Source: Tubulanus polymorphus
Taxonomy: Eukaryota > Nemertea > Palaeonemertea > Tubulaniformes > Tubulanidae
Assembly (NCBI RefSeq): GCF_964204645.1
Contig: NC_134029.1
Span: 11,336,850-11,400,849 of the forward strand
Length of the DNA: 64,000 bases
Direction: 5' to 3'
The notes below the pieces were generated by a model, which was given only the letters and a program-made list of their open reading frames with translations, was not told where the DNA came from and did not search any database. Positions within the stretch are counted from its first letter, which is position 1. Every line of letters starts with the position of its first letter. This document shows positions 38,244-49,063 of this stretch, in pieces. Made by a program: the position numbers and the translations under genes.

Positions 38244-38696
38244 TTAACCCGCCACTAAGCTCGTGATCATTCCTATAACCGCGGCCACTAAAGCCCCGAT
38301 GAAGCCTCCTCGCTGTTTAAGAATCCGTTACCTCTCTCGCAACGGAACGTTCCTTTCGACTATCTTGCGCATAGGCGATCGGTATTTCCTCAAAAACTGG
38401 ACTGAACTCCTTTTCAACGGCACGTTTCCATCGAGGACGTTATGAATGCACTCGGTAACGGCCGCAATTTGATCTCGCCCCGCGTAATCGATTAGTTTCG
38501 TACGCCTCTGTCCCGTTTTCGCTTTCCCCAACAACGAGAGGAAATCCAAATGTTTTTGCGCGATCGGCTGGTTTTTCCCCCTCGTCGTCGTCGTCTTCTT
38601 CTTCTTCTTCTTCTTCAATTCGACGCCACTCCCATGTTTCCTATACATACTCTCTCTCGCATTCGTGTAGACAAAAAAAAACCGCGCGCGTCGCAT
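38244..38696 (-). pseudogene. Small basic core-type protein, copy 2, frameshifted
   Basis: A tandem paralogue of the preceding gene: QKHLDFLSLLGKAKTGQRRT, LIDYAGRDQIAAVTECI and a KYRSPMRK cluster match copy 1 position by position. The frame ends at 38328, but a one-base shift there recovers the RILKQRGGF motif and a hydrophobic tail to TAA at 38244. The N-terminus is uncertain: ATG at 38696, or a later one near 38645 before a Lys run. The two genes are 9 bp apart. Confidence 0.65.
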
Positions 38697-38701
38697 TACA
38701 G

Positions 38702-39368
38702 TTACTTATTCGACGTTTCGGGAATAAAGACGCGTTGGTGTGACCCGAAAATATCCGTTCTCAATCTCGCTTCCTCCGGCGTATTTTGTGCCCCATCGAC
38801 GAAAAGGTACCCGTGCGGTTCTTTTGGTCGCGCGTTCGAATATTCTCGTGAAGGTTTTTTGATTCTTCGGCATTATGCGACCGGCGAGATAGTTGACGAT
38901 CGTTTTGTCCAACGGGTTTTAGAAAAGGACTAAATAATGCGCGCTTCGAAACATCGTGACGCGTTCTTCCCCGTGGTAGAAAACATTTTGAAACGTAGCG
39001 ATCCAACTGATATTCCTATGCCTACATTTCGTCGTCACGATATCGGTGACTTTTTTATTGCTCGCGATTTGTCCCATCAGATCGTCGTAAACGTGTAGCC
39101 CGTAGCCCCGTTCGCTGTCGACGTATTCTTCGATGTTATCGGGAATTCCCTTCACGGTTTGCACGTTGGCCGGATCGTTCGTTTGTAGATATTCGATCGT
39201 CGAGCTGTATTCTCCGTAAAAATAGACGATATAATCGAATTTTCTCGAAAACAATCGCTCCCTCTCGCGTAACAATTCGGTGATGAAACGCGATTTACCA
39301 GATCCCAGCGGGCCGCAAACTAACATCCCCGCCGGAACCTCGATCATGGCGTTGAAAGTTTCCGTCAT
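38702..39368 (-). pseudogene. Packaging ATPase, one stop and one frameshift
   Basis: HerA/FtsK-type ATPase. Walker A is GPLGSGKSR (about residues 19-27) and Walker B is LHVYDDLM (about 92-99). I place the start at ATG 39366-39368, overlapping the integrase TGA as ATGA. A TAA at 38919-38921 interrupts the frame; it reopens at once and shifts near 38800-38830, after which the C-terminal part ends at 38702. Total about 222 codons, normal for the family. Sequence is far from the family A ATPase. Confidence 0.88.
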
Positions 39369-40456
39369 CGTTTCGTATTTTCGCTCAATTGGTTCGCGTC
39401 GACCCACTCGTCGAAACTACTCGGGCACCCGCGATAATGTACGAAATACTTCAACTTTCTATTCGCTTTCTTCCGTTTCAAAATATCGATTTGGTAGGTT
39501 TTTTCGGCGGTCGGTTTCGCGACGGCTTGTAACTCCGGCTCGTAGAAAGATCCTTCGATAAGTTCCCCGTCGAGACTTTTCACGCGATACGTTACAGGTC
39601 GCGTCGCTCTTCGGTAGGCGATTTCGAATAGTTCTTCCGTCCACGAAGGATGGTAGGATTTTTCGAAGGTTTTCTTCTGCCTCGCTACTCGAACGGTGTC
39701 TCCGACGTCGTATTTGAACGTCGCTTTACTCGGAAACTCGTTTCCGTAAAGCTTTTTCCACAAACGTTCCTCGTTGTCGGCGTTGACGCGCGCCGGCGGT
39801 ATTCCGAGAGTCCTATGCACCGAGTTATTGTACGCGGTTACGAAATCGTCTAAATCGTCCAGGTATCGCCTCGTGTTGTTTTTCGTGAAATATCGAAACA
39901 TGCGACGTTTCAGCGTGAGATTGAATCTTTCCACCAACGAAGCTTTTATGACGCTTTTCGTCGAAAACAGTTCGACGTTGCCGTAATTCTTCAAAAAAGT
40001 TTTCACGGACGCGTTATGAAACTCGCTTCCCGCGTCGACTTGTAACAGTCGCGGATGGCGTCGTTCTCGACGGAATATATCTTTGAACGCGTCTACGATC
40101 GAACTCGCGTGCTTGCTCTTCAACGCGCGAACGATTGCGTAACGGCTGAAACAATCGATCGCCGTTAACAAGTATTTGTAGCCCGAATTATATTTTTGCA
40201 AGTCGATGAGAAATACGAGATCTGCGGCCCATTGGTCGTCGATGCCGCGAACGATCACTTTCCTTCTCGGGAATTTCTTCCGGGTTGGTTTATGGAGCGT
40301 GTACGTGTCTGGCGTTTTCTACCGCTCGCTCGTCGATTTTCTGGTCACCGCTTGGTCGGTTTTTTTCGCTCTCTCGAACAAACTTTTCGAAGAAGCGAAC
40401 GATCCCGGTTCGGCAGGGTTGTAATAAATTTGCGAAAAAATGTCCCCCTTATCCAT
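39365..40456 (-). pseudogene. Polinton integrase with chromodomain, one TAG
   Basis: DDE integrase: D in WAADL, D in QVDAGSEF and E in SLVERF, spaced as in retroviral-type integrases. The C-terminus has a chromodomain-like stretch (KLKYFVHYRG...FDEWVDANQL). It starts at ATG 40454-40456, which directly follows the TAA of the upstream gene (TAAATG). Codon 46 is TAG (40319-40321); the frame is otherwise open to TGA at 39365-39367. The N-terminal part carries the YYNPAEPGSF motif also seen in the family A integrase (YYNPESEVSY). Confidence 0.9.
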
Positions 40457-41197
40457 TTAAATTTCTTCTTCGTCGAGGGTGTAGGCGGGCAACATTACAA
40501 TTATCTTTTTCGGTTTTCTATTCCGCTCGATTTCGCCGCTCGAGTTTCGTTTCGCGGCAGCGCCACGATGCGATGATTTCGTCTTTTTCAGTTTTCTATT
40601 GGCGATGATTTCTTCGAAGGAACTGCTGTCGGACAGGTCAAAAATATCTTTTTTAATCCCGCTTCGGCGTCGCGCCTCTACCTTTTCGTCGGCGTCGACG
40701 TCCTCCTCCTCCTCGTCGTCGTCATCCTCCTCCTCCTCCTCCTCCTCCTCCTCCTCCTCCTCGTCGTCGTCCGTCACCGTAATCGCCGCTTTTCTGTTTT
40801 TTTCTCCGATCGCCGATGTCGAGGGCGTGGGTTCGTCCGCCGCCGCGGTAACGCTCGCCGCGGTCGTTGTCGGTGCCGAACGGGACACCTGCTGTTTTTT
40901 CTCTCCGACTTTCGTAGTTGTCGTTATCAACGCCGCTTGCTTTAACTTACGTTTTTCTTTTTCTTTGTTGTACTTATTCTGACAGGAATTACATCTCGAC
41001 TCGTCCAATTCGAAGCAATGTTTATCCGGGTACGGTTTGTGACACCTGCTGCACTCGCGAAACATTTTCTCCTCGCACGTTTTACAATATTGTTTCCCTT
41101 CGACGAGCTCCACGTATCTATTGCACCACAAACACGGTTTACTAATTTTTGTGAAATCCGTATCGTCCGGAAATGATGCGTTGGCGTTGGTTTCCAT
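40457..41197 (-). CDS. Zinc-binding protein with acidic low-complexity tract (246 aa)
   Basis: N-terminal cysteine pairs (CLWC, CKTC, CSRC, CNSC; residues about 23-73) form probable zinc ribbons, with RECSRCHKPYP in the middle. Then follow a Lys-rich and Ala/Thr-rich stretch, a Glu/Asp run of about 35 residues (GAG/GAC triplets, 40703-40770), and a basic tail. Unknown function; the zinc part resembles genes next to integrase in other Polintons. Intact. The triplet run is prone to length change. Confidence 0.7.
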   Translation of the reverse strand: METNANASFPDDTDFTKISKPCLWCNRYVELVEGKQYCKTCEEKMFRECSRCHKPYPDKHCFELDESRCNSCQNKYNKEKEKRKLKQAALITTTTKVGEKKQQVSRSAPTTTAASVTAAADEPTPSTSAIGEKNRKAAITVTDDDEEEEEEEEEEEEDDDDEEEEDVDADEKVEARRRSGIKKDIFDLSDSSSFEEIIANRKLKKTKSSHRGAAAKRNSSGEIERNRKPKKIIVMLPAYTLDEEEI

Positions 41198-41257
41198 GGT
41201 GCTTTCTTACGACGGTGGTCCGGCGCTATTATTAAACCGGGTTAGCGCGAACTACTA

Positions 41258-42001
41258 TTACAGCGATATTTCTTCCTCTGAAGGCCCCGTTTTCGCGCGC
41301 CGTTCCTGGACGATGCACTTGTTCAAAAAACGTTCGTACTCCGTCTCGCAATTCGTTTCGGACGTTTCGACAATCGTGTCGGGGAAATTCTTTTTCCACC
41401 AATTCTCTTGCGCGGCAAAACCGCGCTGAAGATCGCGTAGGTACGATATGGTAACGCTCGACGACTCGTATTCCCTTTTACGTTTCTCCATTCTGTCGGC
41501 GCACGTCTGCACCGGCGGTAAAAGAATATACCCGCCGACGTAGGAGAGGTTGTTTCTCGCTAGTAACGCCTTCCCTCCGTCGAGCGTTTGTTTCTGAATG
41601 AAGTCCTTTTCGAACTCGTTGATTACATTCCTCTGGAAAGCGACTCCCGTGAAAACCGTAGGCGCGAACACGGACCTATCCGAGATGATCAGCGTCGGTT
41701 TCCCATTTCGGATATTTTTGGCGGCGTCGATAGCGTTTTGCAGGCATCGCTGCCCGCAATCGATGATATGCAGTTGCGCGCACACGGAAAAACATTTGTT
41801 CTCCGCGTGCATTAAACGGAAAGGGTTATGGTTCTCAAATTTCGAATAGAGTTCTACCGGTTCGTAATTGGGCAGGACGTTGAAATTTTCGAACAGCGGA
41901 GATGATTTTCTGTCCATAAACCGTTCTATCATCGTCGTTTTCCCGGCGGCGATGTTTCCGGAAACGAACGTCAACAATATACGACCGTCGACGCGTTGCA
42001 T
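41258..42001 (-). CDS. Deoxynucleoside kinase family protein (about 247 aa)
   Basis: Phosphorylates deoxynucleosides, feeding dNTP synthesis. The P-loop is SGNIAAGKTT (about residues 14-23), followed by an NYEPVE segment and the DRS signature (IISDRSVFAPTVF, about 105-117) and an Arg-rich lid region (ADRMEKRKREYE). I choose ATG 41999-42001; the frame is open two codons further from a TTG. It appears intact. With the dUTPase it gives family B two nucleotide-metabolism genes, at opposite ends of the surviving segment. Confidence 0.88.
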   Translation of the reverse strand: MQRVDGRILLTFVSGNIAAGKTTMIERFMDRKSSPLFENFNVLPNYEPVELYSKFENHNPFRLMHAENKCFSVCAQLHIIDCGQRCLQNAIDAAKNIRNGKPTLIISDRSVFAPTVFTGVAFQRNVINEFEKDFIQKQTLDGGKALLARNNLSYVGGYILLPPVQTCADRMEKRKREYESSSVTISYLRDLQRGFAAQENWWKKNFPDTIVETSETNCETEYERFLNKCIVQERRAKTGPSEEEISL

Positions 42002-42003
42002 GA

Positions 42004-42261
42004 TCAATCCGTTGCGCGACTATAGCAGCAGCGAGGGATAATGCGCCGAACAAACCGCCTCCAACACCCCTCCTCCGCGGGGTTGTTTCCGTCGATTTCG
42101 TCTTTGTCAACCGTTTTCGTTTTTATATAACTGCAACAAACGTATTTACATTCGATATCTTTCAAAAGCGTTTGCGGGCTGTTGATATTGCGGCGGCGGC
42201 GATTAGAGGAAGTAGTCTCCTCTCTCGTCGTCGTCGTTGTCACCGGTATCTCGTCTCGCAT
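42004..42261 (-). CDS. Uncertain ORF upstream of the kinase (85 codons)
   Basis: Thr/Arg/Cys-rich frame from ATG 42259-42261. In another frame the end (about 42080-41990) reads RGVGGGLFGALSLAAAIVAQ, a Gly/Ala-rich hydrophobic stretch like the tail of the small core proteins, so this may be a broken gene of that kind. I do not recognise it and it could be non-coding leader. Confidence 0.3.
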   Translation of the reverse strand: MRDEIPVTTTTTREETTSSNRRRRNINSPQTLLKDIECKYVCCSYIKTKTVDKDEIDGNNPAEEGCWRRFVRRIIPRCCYSRATD

Positions 42262-42530
42262 CGTTCGCGGCGCTTTTCGTCATCCGTCTCTTCTCGCCCC
42301 CGCCGTCGTCGTGTTTGCCGCGTTTCTTACTATGAACGGGACGCGCCGTTACACCTTTATATTTTCACTTTTCTTCCCTTCTCGGTGCCGGATCGCAGCT
42401 GTCGGAATCTCCCTCGCTGTCGCCGTCGCTGTCGCTAATAGCCTTCCCCCTCTCTTTCGTCTTCGCGTAAGCGTTGCTCTCCGCTCGTCTAGCCAACACC
42501 CCCAGTTCTTTCTTTCGGAGAAATAGCGCC
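42262..42530 (-). promoter_or_regulatory. Non-coding right end of family B with TATA-like box
   Basis: No gene. On the minus strand 42368-42354 reads GTGAAAATATAAAGG, a TATA-like box suitably placed to start transcription toward the kinase. The rest is triplet-rich (CGTCGTCGT). Sequence similarity to family A begins abruptly at 42531. Confidence 0.4.
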
Positions 42531-42919
42531 GCGACCAATTGATTTATTTACAATACACAAATTCATATAATCAAATATATTCAAATAATAATAATTATTC
42601 TATTATTCAACTGAAATGCACGCGGTTATGAAAATATATTATAGTTTTTAATTACTTTTAATGTTTTGTTATTAATGAGCTCGACCATTCAACCTTTGAT
42701 ATGAAAGCCCATTACCCCTATTACTCTTAAAATATTCATATAAATGAATAACATTTAAATCACTGAACTTCTAAAATCAATTTTAATAAAAAATTTAGTA
42801 TTAAAATGGAAGCAAATAAGTACTACTGTCCAACATGTAATATCAATGTAGATAAATCCCAAAAAGCAAGACACAATAAAACTAAAACACATTTAGAGAA
42901 TAAATTGAAACTAGAATAT
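42531..42919. repeat. Left terminal inverted repeat of A3
   Basis: About 389 bp matching 15599-15982, starting GCGACCAATTGATTTATTTA and ending after the first 38 codons of PolB. Differences are few (for example ATGTTTTGTTATTAATGAGC for ATATTTGTTTTTAATGAGC). Confidence 0.83.
42770..42805 (+). promoter_or_regulatory. PolB-type upstream signal
   Basis: AATCAATTTTAATAAAAAAT then TTAGTATTAAA and ATG. The same pattern precedes PolB in A2, the OB-like gene in A2 and A3, the zinc-finger gene, and the A1 zinc/VLTF3-like gene. It lacks the TAA-T7 string of the capsid genes, so it may mark a separate (early or replication) class. Inferred. Confidence 0.5.
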
Positions 42920-45900
42920 AAAGATGATATATTAGAATCTAAATTAGAAGAATTAAAGAATGAAAAAGAAACATACAAATGTGATACATGTAATCAATCA
43001 TTCAGTGATAAAAGATATTATAAAGAACATTTAAAATCTATAAGTCATATTAGAAATAAGAATAATGATATTTTAGGTGAAGATTATTTTGATAAAGATA
43101 ATGATAAGAAACATGAGACAATTAAAAGAATAAGAAATAAATTAAACAATAAAAGACCATACATGGAAGATGTAAGAAATTATATTAATTCATTAGATAA
43201 TAAAAAGATATAGAGATAACCGAAGCATTTAAAAGTGATATTGGTCCAGCAGCTATCGAGTTTAAATTTCATAAAGGAAAAACATTAGAAGAAAATAAAA
43301 AACATTTAGAAAATATGAAAAATATTATAAAAATAATTACTGATGTTGAATATCCTAAAATAAGTATATCAGTTAAAGTAAAGTTTATAAAATCTGAAGA
43401 TAAACCAATATATAATATAAATTCTCATTCACAACATATTATATCTAAACAACATATAGATGATAAATTAGATAAATGTTATAATGAGGTAAAAACTAAA
43501 ATAGAAGAGAAATATTTTGAAGGATCTGGTTAAATATTTGATGAGATAATATTTATGACTTTACATGTTTATAACACAAAATATAATAAGTTAACTAAAT
43601 CAAAACCAATTGATGAAAATAATTTATCATATTATAAAGAACCAGATATTGAAGCATCGAGTTATATCAAACTACCATTTAAAACTAATGCTGTTATAAA
43701 CGTACAAAATGAAGATGATAAATGTTTTCTATGGGCTATAATAAGTTGTTTACATCCAACAGAAGATATTACACATAGTTTTAGATTAACTCATTATAAA
43801 CCATTTGAAAATAATTATAAGATAGATAAGTATCCTGTTAGAATTAAAAACATCCCAAAAATAGAAAGAGATAATAATATAAAGATAAATGTATTTGATT
43901 TAATCAAATTACCAAATACAAAAGGTAACAATATAAAACATTATACATTAGAACCTTTATATCTATCAAAAGATTATGATTCAAATGATGTTATAGATAT
44001 ACTATATTATGAGAATCATTATATGTGGATTAAACAAATCGATTTATTTTTTAAATCAGAAAATGATCACCATAAAATATATCTTTGTAGAAAATGTTTA
44101 CATAAATTCAGTAATGAAAGTACATTATTAAATCATAAACAATTATGTGAAAATCATGATTATTGTAAATTAGTTTTACCAAATGAAAAGGATAAAATAT
44201 TAGAATTCAAAAAATATGATTACAAAAATAAAGTACCATTTGTAATATATGGAGATTTTGAATCATTAAATAAAGAATTAACTGATCAAGATAGAAAAGG
44301 AATATATTATAAAAGAAAAAAATTAAATTCTAATGAAAATGATTTTTCAGATGAACCACCAAAAACAAATACTATTAAAAAGATTCATCAATCAGCTGCA
44401 GCTTTCGGGTTATATATTAAATCTGATTATCCAGAACTAATTGAAAGTGAATATTATGATTATAGAAATGAAAATGTTATCAATCATTTTTGTGACTTAT
44501 TAATTGAATATGAAGTAAGATTTAGTAAATTATTGAATACAAATATAGAAATTATAATGACAGAAGAAGATAAAGAAGCATTTGCGTTTTCAGATAAATG
44601 TTATTATTGTGAAAAGATATTTAATTATAAAGATAAAAAAGTAAGAGACCATGATCATTTGAACGGAAAGTTTAGAGGCGCTGCACATGAGAATTGTAAC
44701 TTACAAGCTAAGAAAATTAACTTTGTACCAGTTATATTTCATAATCTATCAGGATATGATGCACATTTATTCATCAAACAGTTATGCCATAAAATAGAAG
44801 AAATCAATAATGAAATAGAAATATTAAATTCAAATAGATCAAAAGATAAAATACCAACTTATAAATTTAAAATGTTAGCTAAAACATCTGAGAATTATAT
44901 ATCATTCCAATTTGGTTGCCTAAGATTTATAGATTCATATAGATTTTTAAATAGTTCATTAGATAACTTATCAAAATCATTAGTTGATGATGAATTAAAG
45001 ATATTAAAAGAATATTACCCAAATAATGATGATTTTCAATTAATGAGATATAAAGGCGCAATTCCATATTCATTTTATAAATCACATAATGATTTCAATA
45101 TAACTGAATTATTGAAAGAACAATTCTATGATGAATTAAAAAATGAATATGTTAAAGATGAAGTATATAATAGAACATTGAATATTTGGAATCATTTCAA
45201 AATAGAAAATCATGGGCAATTAGTAGATTTATATTTAAAATCAGATGTATTATTATTAACCGATATATTCGAAAGGTTTAGAGATGTAAACCTAAAATAT
45301 TTTAATATTGATCCTTGTCATTGTTATTCATCACCAGGATTAACATGGGATTGTGGATTAAAATTTACAAATATAAAAATGGATTTGTTAACAAATATAG
45401 ATCAATTATTATTATTTGAAAAATCTATAAGAGGAGGAGTTTCAGGTGTATTAGGTGATAGATATTTCAATGTAAATGATAACCCCGGATATAAGTTATT
45501 ATATATAGATGCAAATAATTTGTATGGTTGGGCAATGATGGAACCACAACCTTATGGAGTATTTGAATTAACTGAAGTTTTACAGAATGAAAATAATGAT
45601 AAATTTGATTGGAAGAAAAGAATCCTAGATATTGCAGATGATTCAGATACTGGTTACTTCTTTGTTGTAGATTTAGAATATCCTGAACATATTAAATTTA
45701 AATCTAGAAATCTAGCATACTGTCCAGAACATAAAACTGTAACTCATGAAGAATTATCAAATTACCAAAAAAGAATTAAACCCGAAAATCATATTCATAC
45801 AGAAAAGTTAATGGTAACTCAAGAAGATAAATATAATTATGTAGTACATTATAGAATGTTAAAGTTTTATTTGAATCAAGGAATGGTTCTAAAAAAAGTA

Positions 45901-46842
45901 CATGGATATATTTCATTTAGTCAATCTAAATGGTTGGAAAAATATATAGATTTTAACACCAAACAGAGAACTAAAGCTAAAACTGATTTCGAGAAAGATT
46001 TCTTCAAGTTAATGAATAATGCATTCTATGGTAAGACTTGTGAAAATATTAGAAATAGAAATGATATTGAGTTAGTTAGTAATGGTAAAAGAATTAGACA
46101 TTTACAAACATATCCTAAGTTCATTGGTAACTGAATATTTGATGAAAATTTAGCCGCAGTTAAGATGAGAAGAACATCAATGAAATTTAATAAACCAATC
46201 TATGTTGGCGCTTCAGTTTTAGAATTATCAAAATTACTAATGTATGAATTCTATTATAATGTATTACAACCACTTTTTGGAGAAAAACATATAGAAATAT
46301 TATATTTTGATACAGATTCTTACATATTAAAGATAAAAACTGATAACATAACTGATGATTTAAAAACATTAAAACATCATTTTGATTTTAGTAACTATCC
46401 TAAAGATCATGAATTGTTTAGCAATGATAATAAAAAAGTTCCCGGTAAATTCAAAGATGAATTAGGTGGTGAAGAAATGATAGAGTTCATAGGTATTAGA
46501 TCTAAAATGTATTCATATAAAACTAAAGAACATGAAGCTAAAAAGTTAAAAGGAATAACCAAAAGTGTAGTAGAAAAGAATATTCATTTCAAAGATTACA
46601 TCAATTGTATATTCAATTAAGAAGTTAGAAAACATAAGATGAGATGTTTAAGATCTGAAGATCATGAAATATTTATTGAAGAAATTGAAAAGATAAGTCT
46701 AAACCCATTTGATGATAAAAGATATATTTTAGATGATGGAATTCATACAGTTGCTTATGGTTGCACTTTAGATGAATACTTAAAATTTAAAAGAGAAGAA
46801 ACAAAAGAGAACGAGATAATGAAAAGAATTCTAACGTGTTAA
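42806..46842 (+). pseudogene. Protein-primed DNA polymerase B, 1 frameshift and 3 stops
   Basis: Very close to the intact A2 enzyme. Damage: one A missing from the run near 43203 (frame lost at 43213), TAA at 43531-43533 (Leu in A2), TGA at 46132-46134 (Arg in A2) and TAA at 46618-46620 (Glu in A2). All exonuclease and polymerase motifs survive in the long open part 43555-46134 and after it, including motif A near 45505, motif B near 46006 and motif C near 46310. No intein. Confidence 0.93.
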
Positions 46843-46871
46843 TCAAATTTTAATAAAAATATGTTATTAAA

Positions 46872-47225
46872 ATGAAGAGTAAACAAGCGCACAGTGAGAA
46901 TAACAAATCATTTCTAGATAGAATAAAAGATACTACAAATGTAAAATCTGTAGATTATAAATTCAAAAAGTTAACAGAATTAACAATCCATAAAAAATAT
47001 CTAATTACAAATATTGATATAGTTGCTAACAAATATGGAGATAAATTCGTTATACACTTAGAATATGAAGGATTAAAAGGAAATACATATAAATTCAGAA
47101 CATATTTACCGGATAGATTTCATAGATTATCAAGTGAAGATTTAGAAGAATTATGTTCTGGAGATTTCTATTTCGTATACAAAGGTAAGAATGAAAAAGG
47201 TCACCATGAAATAGATTTCGAATAA
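46872..47225 (+). CDS. OB-fold-like small protein (117 aa)
   Basis: Intact homologue of 28149-28502, differing at a few residues. It is preceded by TTTTAATAAAAATATGTTAT, the PolB-type signal, 29 nt after the PolB stop. Probable replication accessory (ssDNA-binding) by fold pattern and position; unproven. Confidence 0.6.
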   Translation: MKSKQAHSENNKSFLDRIKDTTNVKSVDYKFKKLTELTIHKKYLITNIDIVANKYGDKFVIHLEYEGLKGNTYKFRTYLPDRFHRLSSEDLEELCSGDFYFVYKGKNEKGHHEIDFE

Positions 47226-47242
47226 GAAAATATGTAAAATAA

Positions 47243-48000
47243 ATGGTAGAATTAAAAGAATACAGAATATTTGTTGATTCTAGAAAACTTACAAATTATA
47301 AATCTCATAATTTACTAGTACAATTAGATAGAGAATATAAAAATTGCGTAGATTTAAAATTAGTTAATATAAGTTTATGTAATTCTTTTTACAATATATC
47401 GAATAAAACTATTGAACATAGAGTCTTTTTAATTCATATTAGAAATATGGATAAATGGTATCATCTATTTTTAAAACCAGGGTTATATAATTTAGAAACA
47501 TTAGCCCAAGAAATTAATCGGAGAGCACGGTTGAAAATTAGAAAAGATGATAAATTTTCAATTAGATTTATAAAAAGTGATAGTTCTGATAAAATTAAAA
47601 TAAAGTTAGATGATGAAAGCAAACATGCATTTATGGTAAGGAAACCTTTAGCTAAACTGTTAGGAATTAAACCACAAACTGTTACAGGAAACGTAGAAGG
47701 CATTTCAAATATTATGCCTTTTACACACTTTTATATTTATTGCAATTTAATTGATCCTACAAAAACATTTGAAGCAACTAAAGATACAACATGTAATTCT
47801 AGTATGCTAAATATTTTACCGCTAAAAAATGTTAAACAATTGAAACTCAAATAAATTATAATTTAACTGAATGTGATTTCAAACCTTGTATTCCTCAATT
47901 TAATAATTTTAAATTAGAAATAAGAAATCATAATGGTTATTTAATTGATTTGAATAACTTTCCTGTAATTTATGAATTAGTTATAAGATGTAGAGAGTAA
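47243..48000 (+). pseudogene. Penton/minor-capsid-like gene, frameshifted
   Basis: Open for 203 codons; a one-base loss near 47838-47845 gives a stop at 47854. The original C-terminal frame runs on to TAA at 47998-48000. The damage is close to, but different from, that in A2. The middle region differs from both A1 and A2. No T-run motif upstream here, unlike A1. Confidence 0.8.
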
Positions 48001-48016
48001 TTTTTCACCTATATAA

Positions 48017-48373
48017 ATGAATATAACTGTTGGACCGAGTATATGTTTTGGATTTGATTTTAAACGTGAGAAAGAAATGAAATTTAACGTTAATGATGTA
48101 ATTACACATATCAAAAATATTGCATTTTCTAATGAAACAACATTTGAGTATGAAACAACAATAGATAAAGAAACTTTAAATGTAGAAAAGATTACTAATT
48201 TAATTAGAGAATCTTTAAGATTTTATGAATTAGATGAAGATTTTATCATCGATGATATTAAAAAAATAATAATTGAAATATATACAAATGAAACTAGTAA
48301 TGAAATAAATGTTGAATTAATCATCACTAAGATAACTAAATATTTTGATGATAGTAATTTTTTTGATAAATAA
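48017..48373 (+). CDS. Small protein with variable middle (118 aa)
   Basis: Intact; nearly identical to A2 (27004-27360), conserved with A1 only at both ends. Preceded by GAGTAATTTTTCACCTATAT then AAATG, where the TAA is also the stop of the penton-like gene. Function unknown. Confidence 0.7.
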   Translation: MNITVGPSICFGFDFKREKEMKFNVNDVITHIKNIAFSNETTFEYETTIDKETLNVEKITNLIRESLRFYELDEDFIIDDIKKIIIEIYTNETSNEINVELIITKITKYFDDSNFFDK

Positions 48374-48595
48374 ATGAGTGATAATAAGTGGATAATAACT
48401 GGATTATATAATGGCGCATTACTATCAGTTGGAACTGTTGGTTATTCAATGGTATTAAAAAAAGTATTTAAAATGGGAAGTGTTAATGTTGATAGATTTG
48501 ATATAAATGATATTTTAAAATTAACGTTAGCAGTTACTTTATCTAATTTAACAATTGATTATTTGGAAAAACAAAAATATATTCCTCCCATATAA
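48374..48595 (+). CDS. Small conserved protein (73 aa)
   Basis: Intact and identical to the A1 and A2 proteins. ATG abuts the upstream TAA. Two weakly hydrophobic segments. Function unknown. Confidence 0.73.
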   Translation: MSDNKWIITGLYNGALLSVGTVGYSMVLKKVFKMGSVNVDRFDINDILKLTLAVTLSNLTIDYLEKQKYIPPI

Positions 48596-48619
48596 ATGCA
48601 TAATTCTTTTGCTAAATAA

Positions 48620-49042
48620 ATGGCTTCTGCAATTATAACTATTATAGGATCGGCAATTGTTAACGCTTTAGCATTTACTGGTGGTGGTTATTTATTTAAA
48701 CATATTGATAAAAATAGTTCATTAGGAGAACAAAGAAGACATAACTTAGCATTAGAGAAGTACAATAAAGCAGCAGAAGAATATAGAGAAAAGAGGCAAA
48801 ACTATATGGATTATATTAACAAGGAATTATATGATCAGAAGATTTCACATAGAGATTTTCAATCAGTTGATGATGCAATGAGTTTATATAACGCGGTAAC
48901 CAATAAAGAAAAATTACATCTATACAAACCTAAATTATCAGATTATTATACCCCAAGTAAAGAACAACAGAAATATGAAATAATTTGGATTTTAGGCGGA
49001 ACAGTTATTGTTATATTTGTTGCTTATAAGTTTACTAATTAG
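48620..49042 (+). CDS. Conserved Polinton membrane protein (140 aa)
   Basis: Intact homologue of 3994-4416 with hydrophobic segments at both ends and a charged helical middle. The upstream T-run is interrupted here (ATAATTCTTTTGCTAAATAA) but TAAATAAATG is kept. Confidence 0.75.
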   Translation: MASAIITIIGSAIVNALAFTGGGYLFKHIDKNSSLGEQRRHNLALEKYNKAAEEYREKRQNYMDYINKELYDQKISHRDFQSVDDAMSLYNAVTNKEKLHLYKPKLSDYYTPSKEQQKYEIIWILGGTVIVIFVAYKFTN

Positions 49043-49063
49043 TAATTTTTTTTTGCTAAATAA

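Larger units (their letters stand above)
32827..42530 (-). mobile_element. Polinton family B, truncated element
   Basis: About 9.7 kb with roughly twice the GC of family A by eye. All genes are on the minus strand: a kinase at the right end, then zinc protein, integrase, ATPase, core proteins, penton-like, pVI/pX-like, MCP, protease and dUTPase. No polymerase B is present and no TIRs were recognised, so the ends are approximate. It is flanked directly by the PolB ends of A2 and A3. Confidence 0.85.

Noticed and set aside
34933-40321. Possible TAG read-through code in family B (MCP, integrase)
   Set aside because: The ATPase is stopped by TAA and several genes are frameshifted, and A3 has TAA and TGA stops as well, so ordinary decay explains it.
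40599-40982. Plus-strand frame with a long serine run
   Set aside because: Antisense shadow of the Glu/Asp triplet run in the family B zinc protein; the minus-strand gene has clear cysteine motifs.
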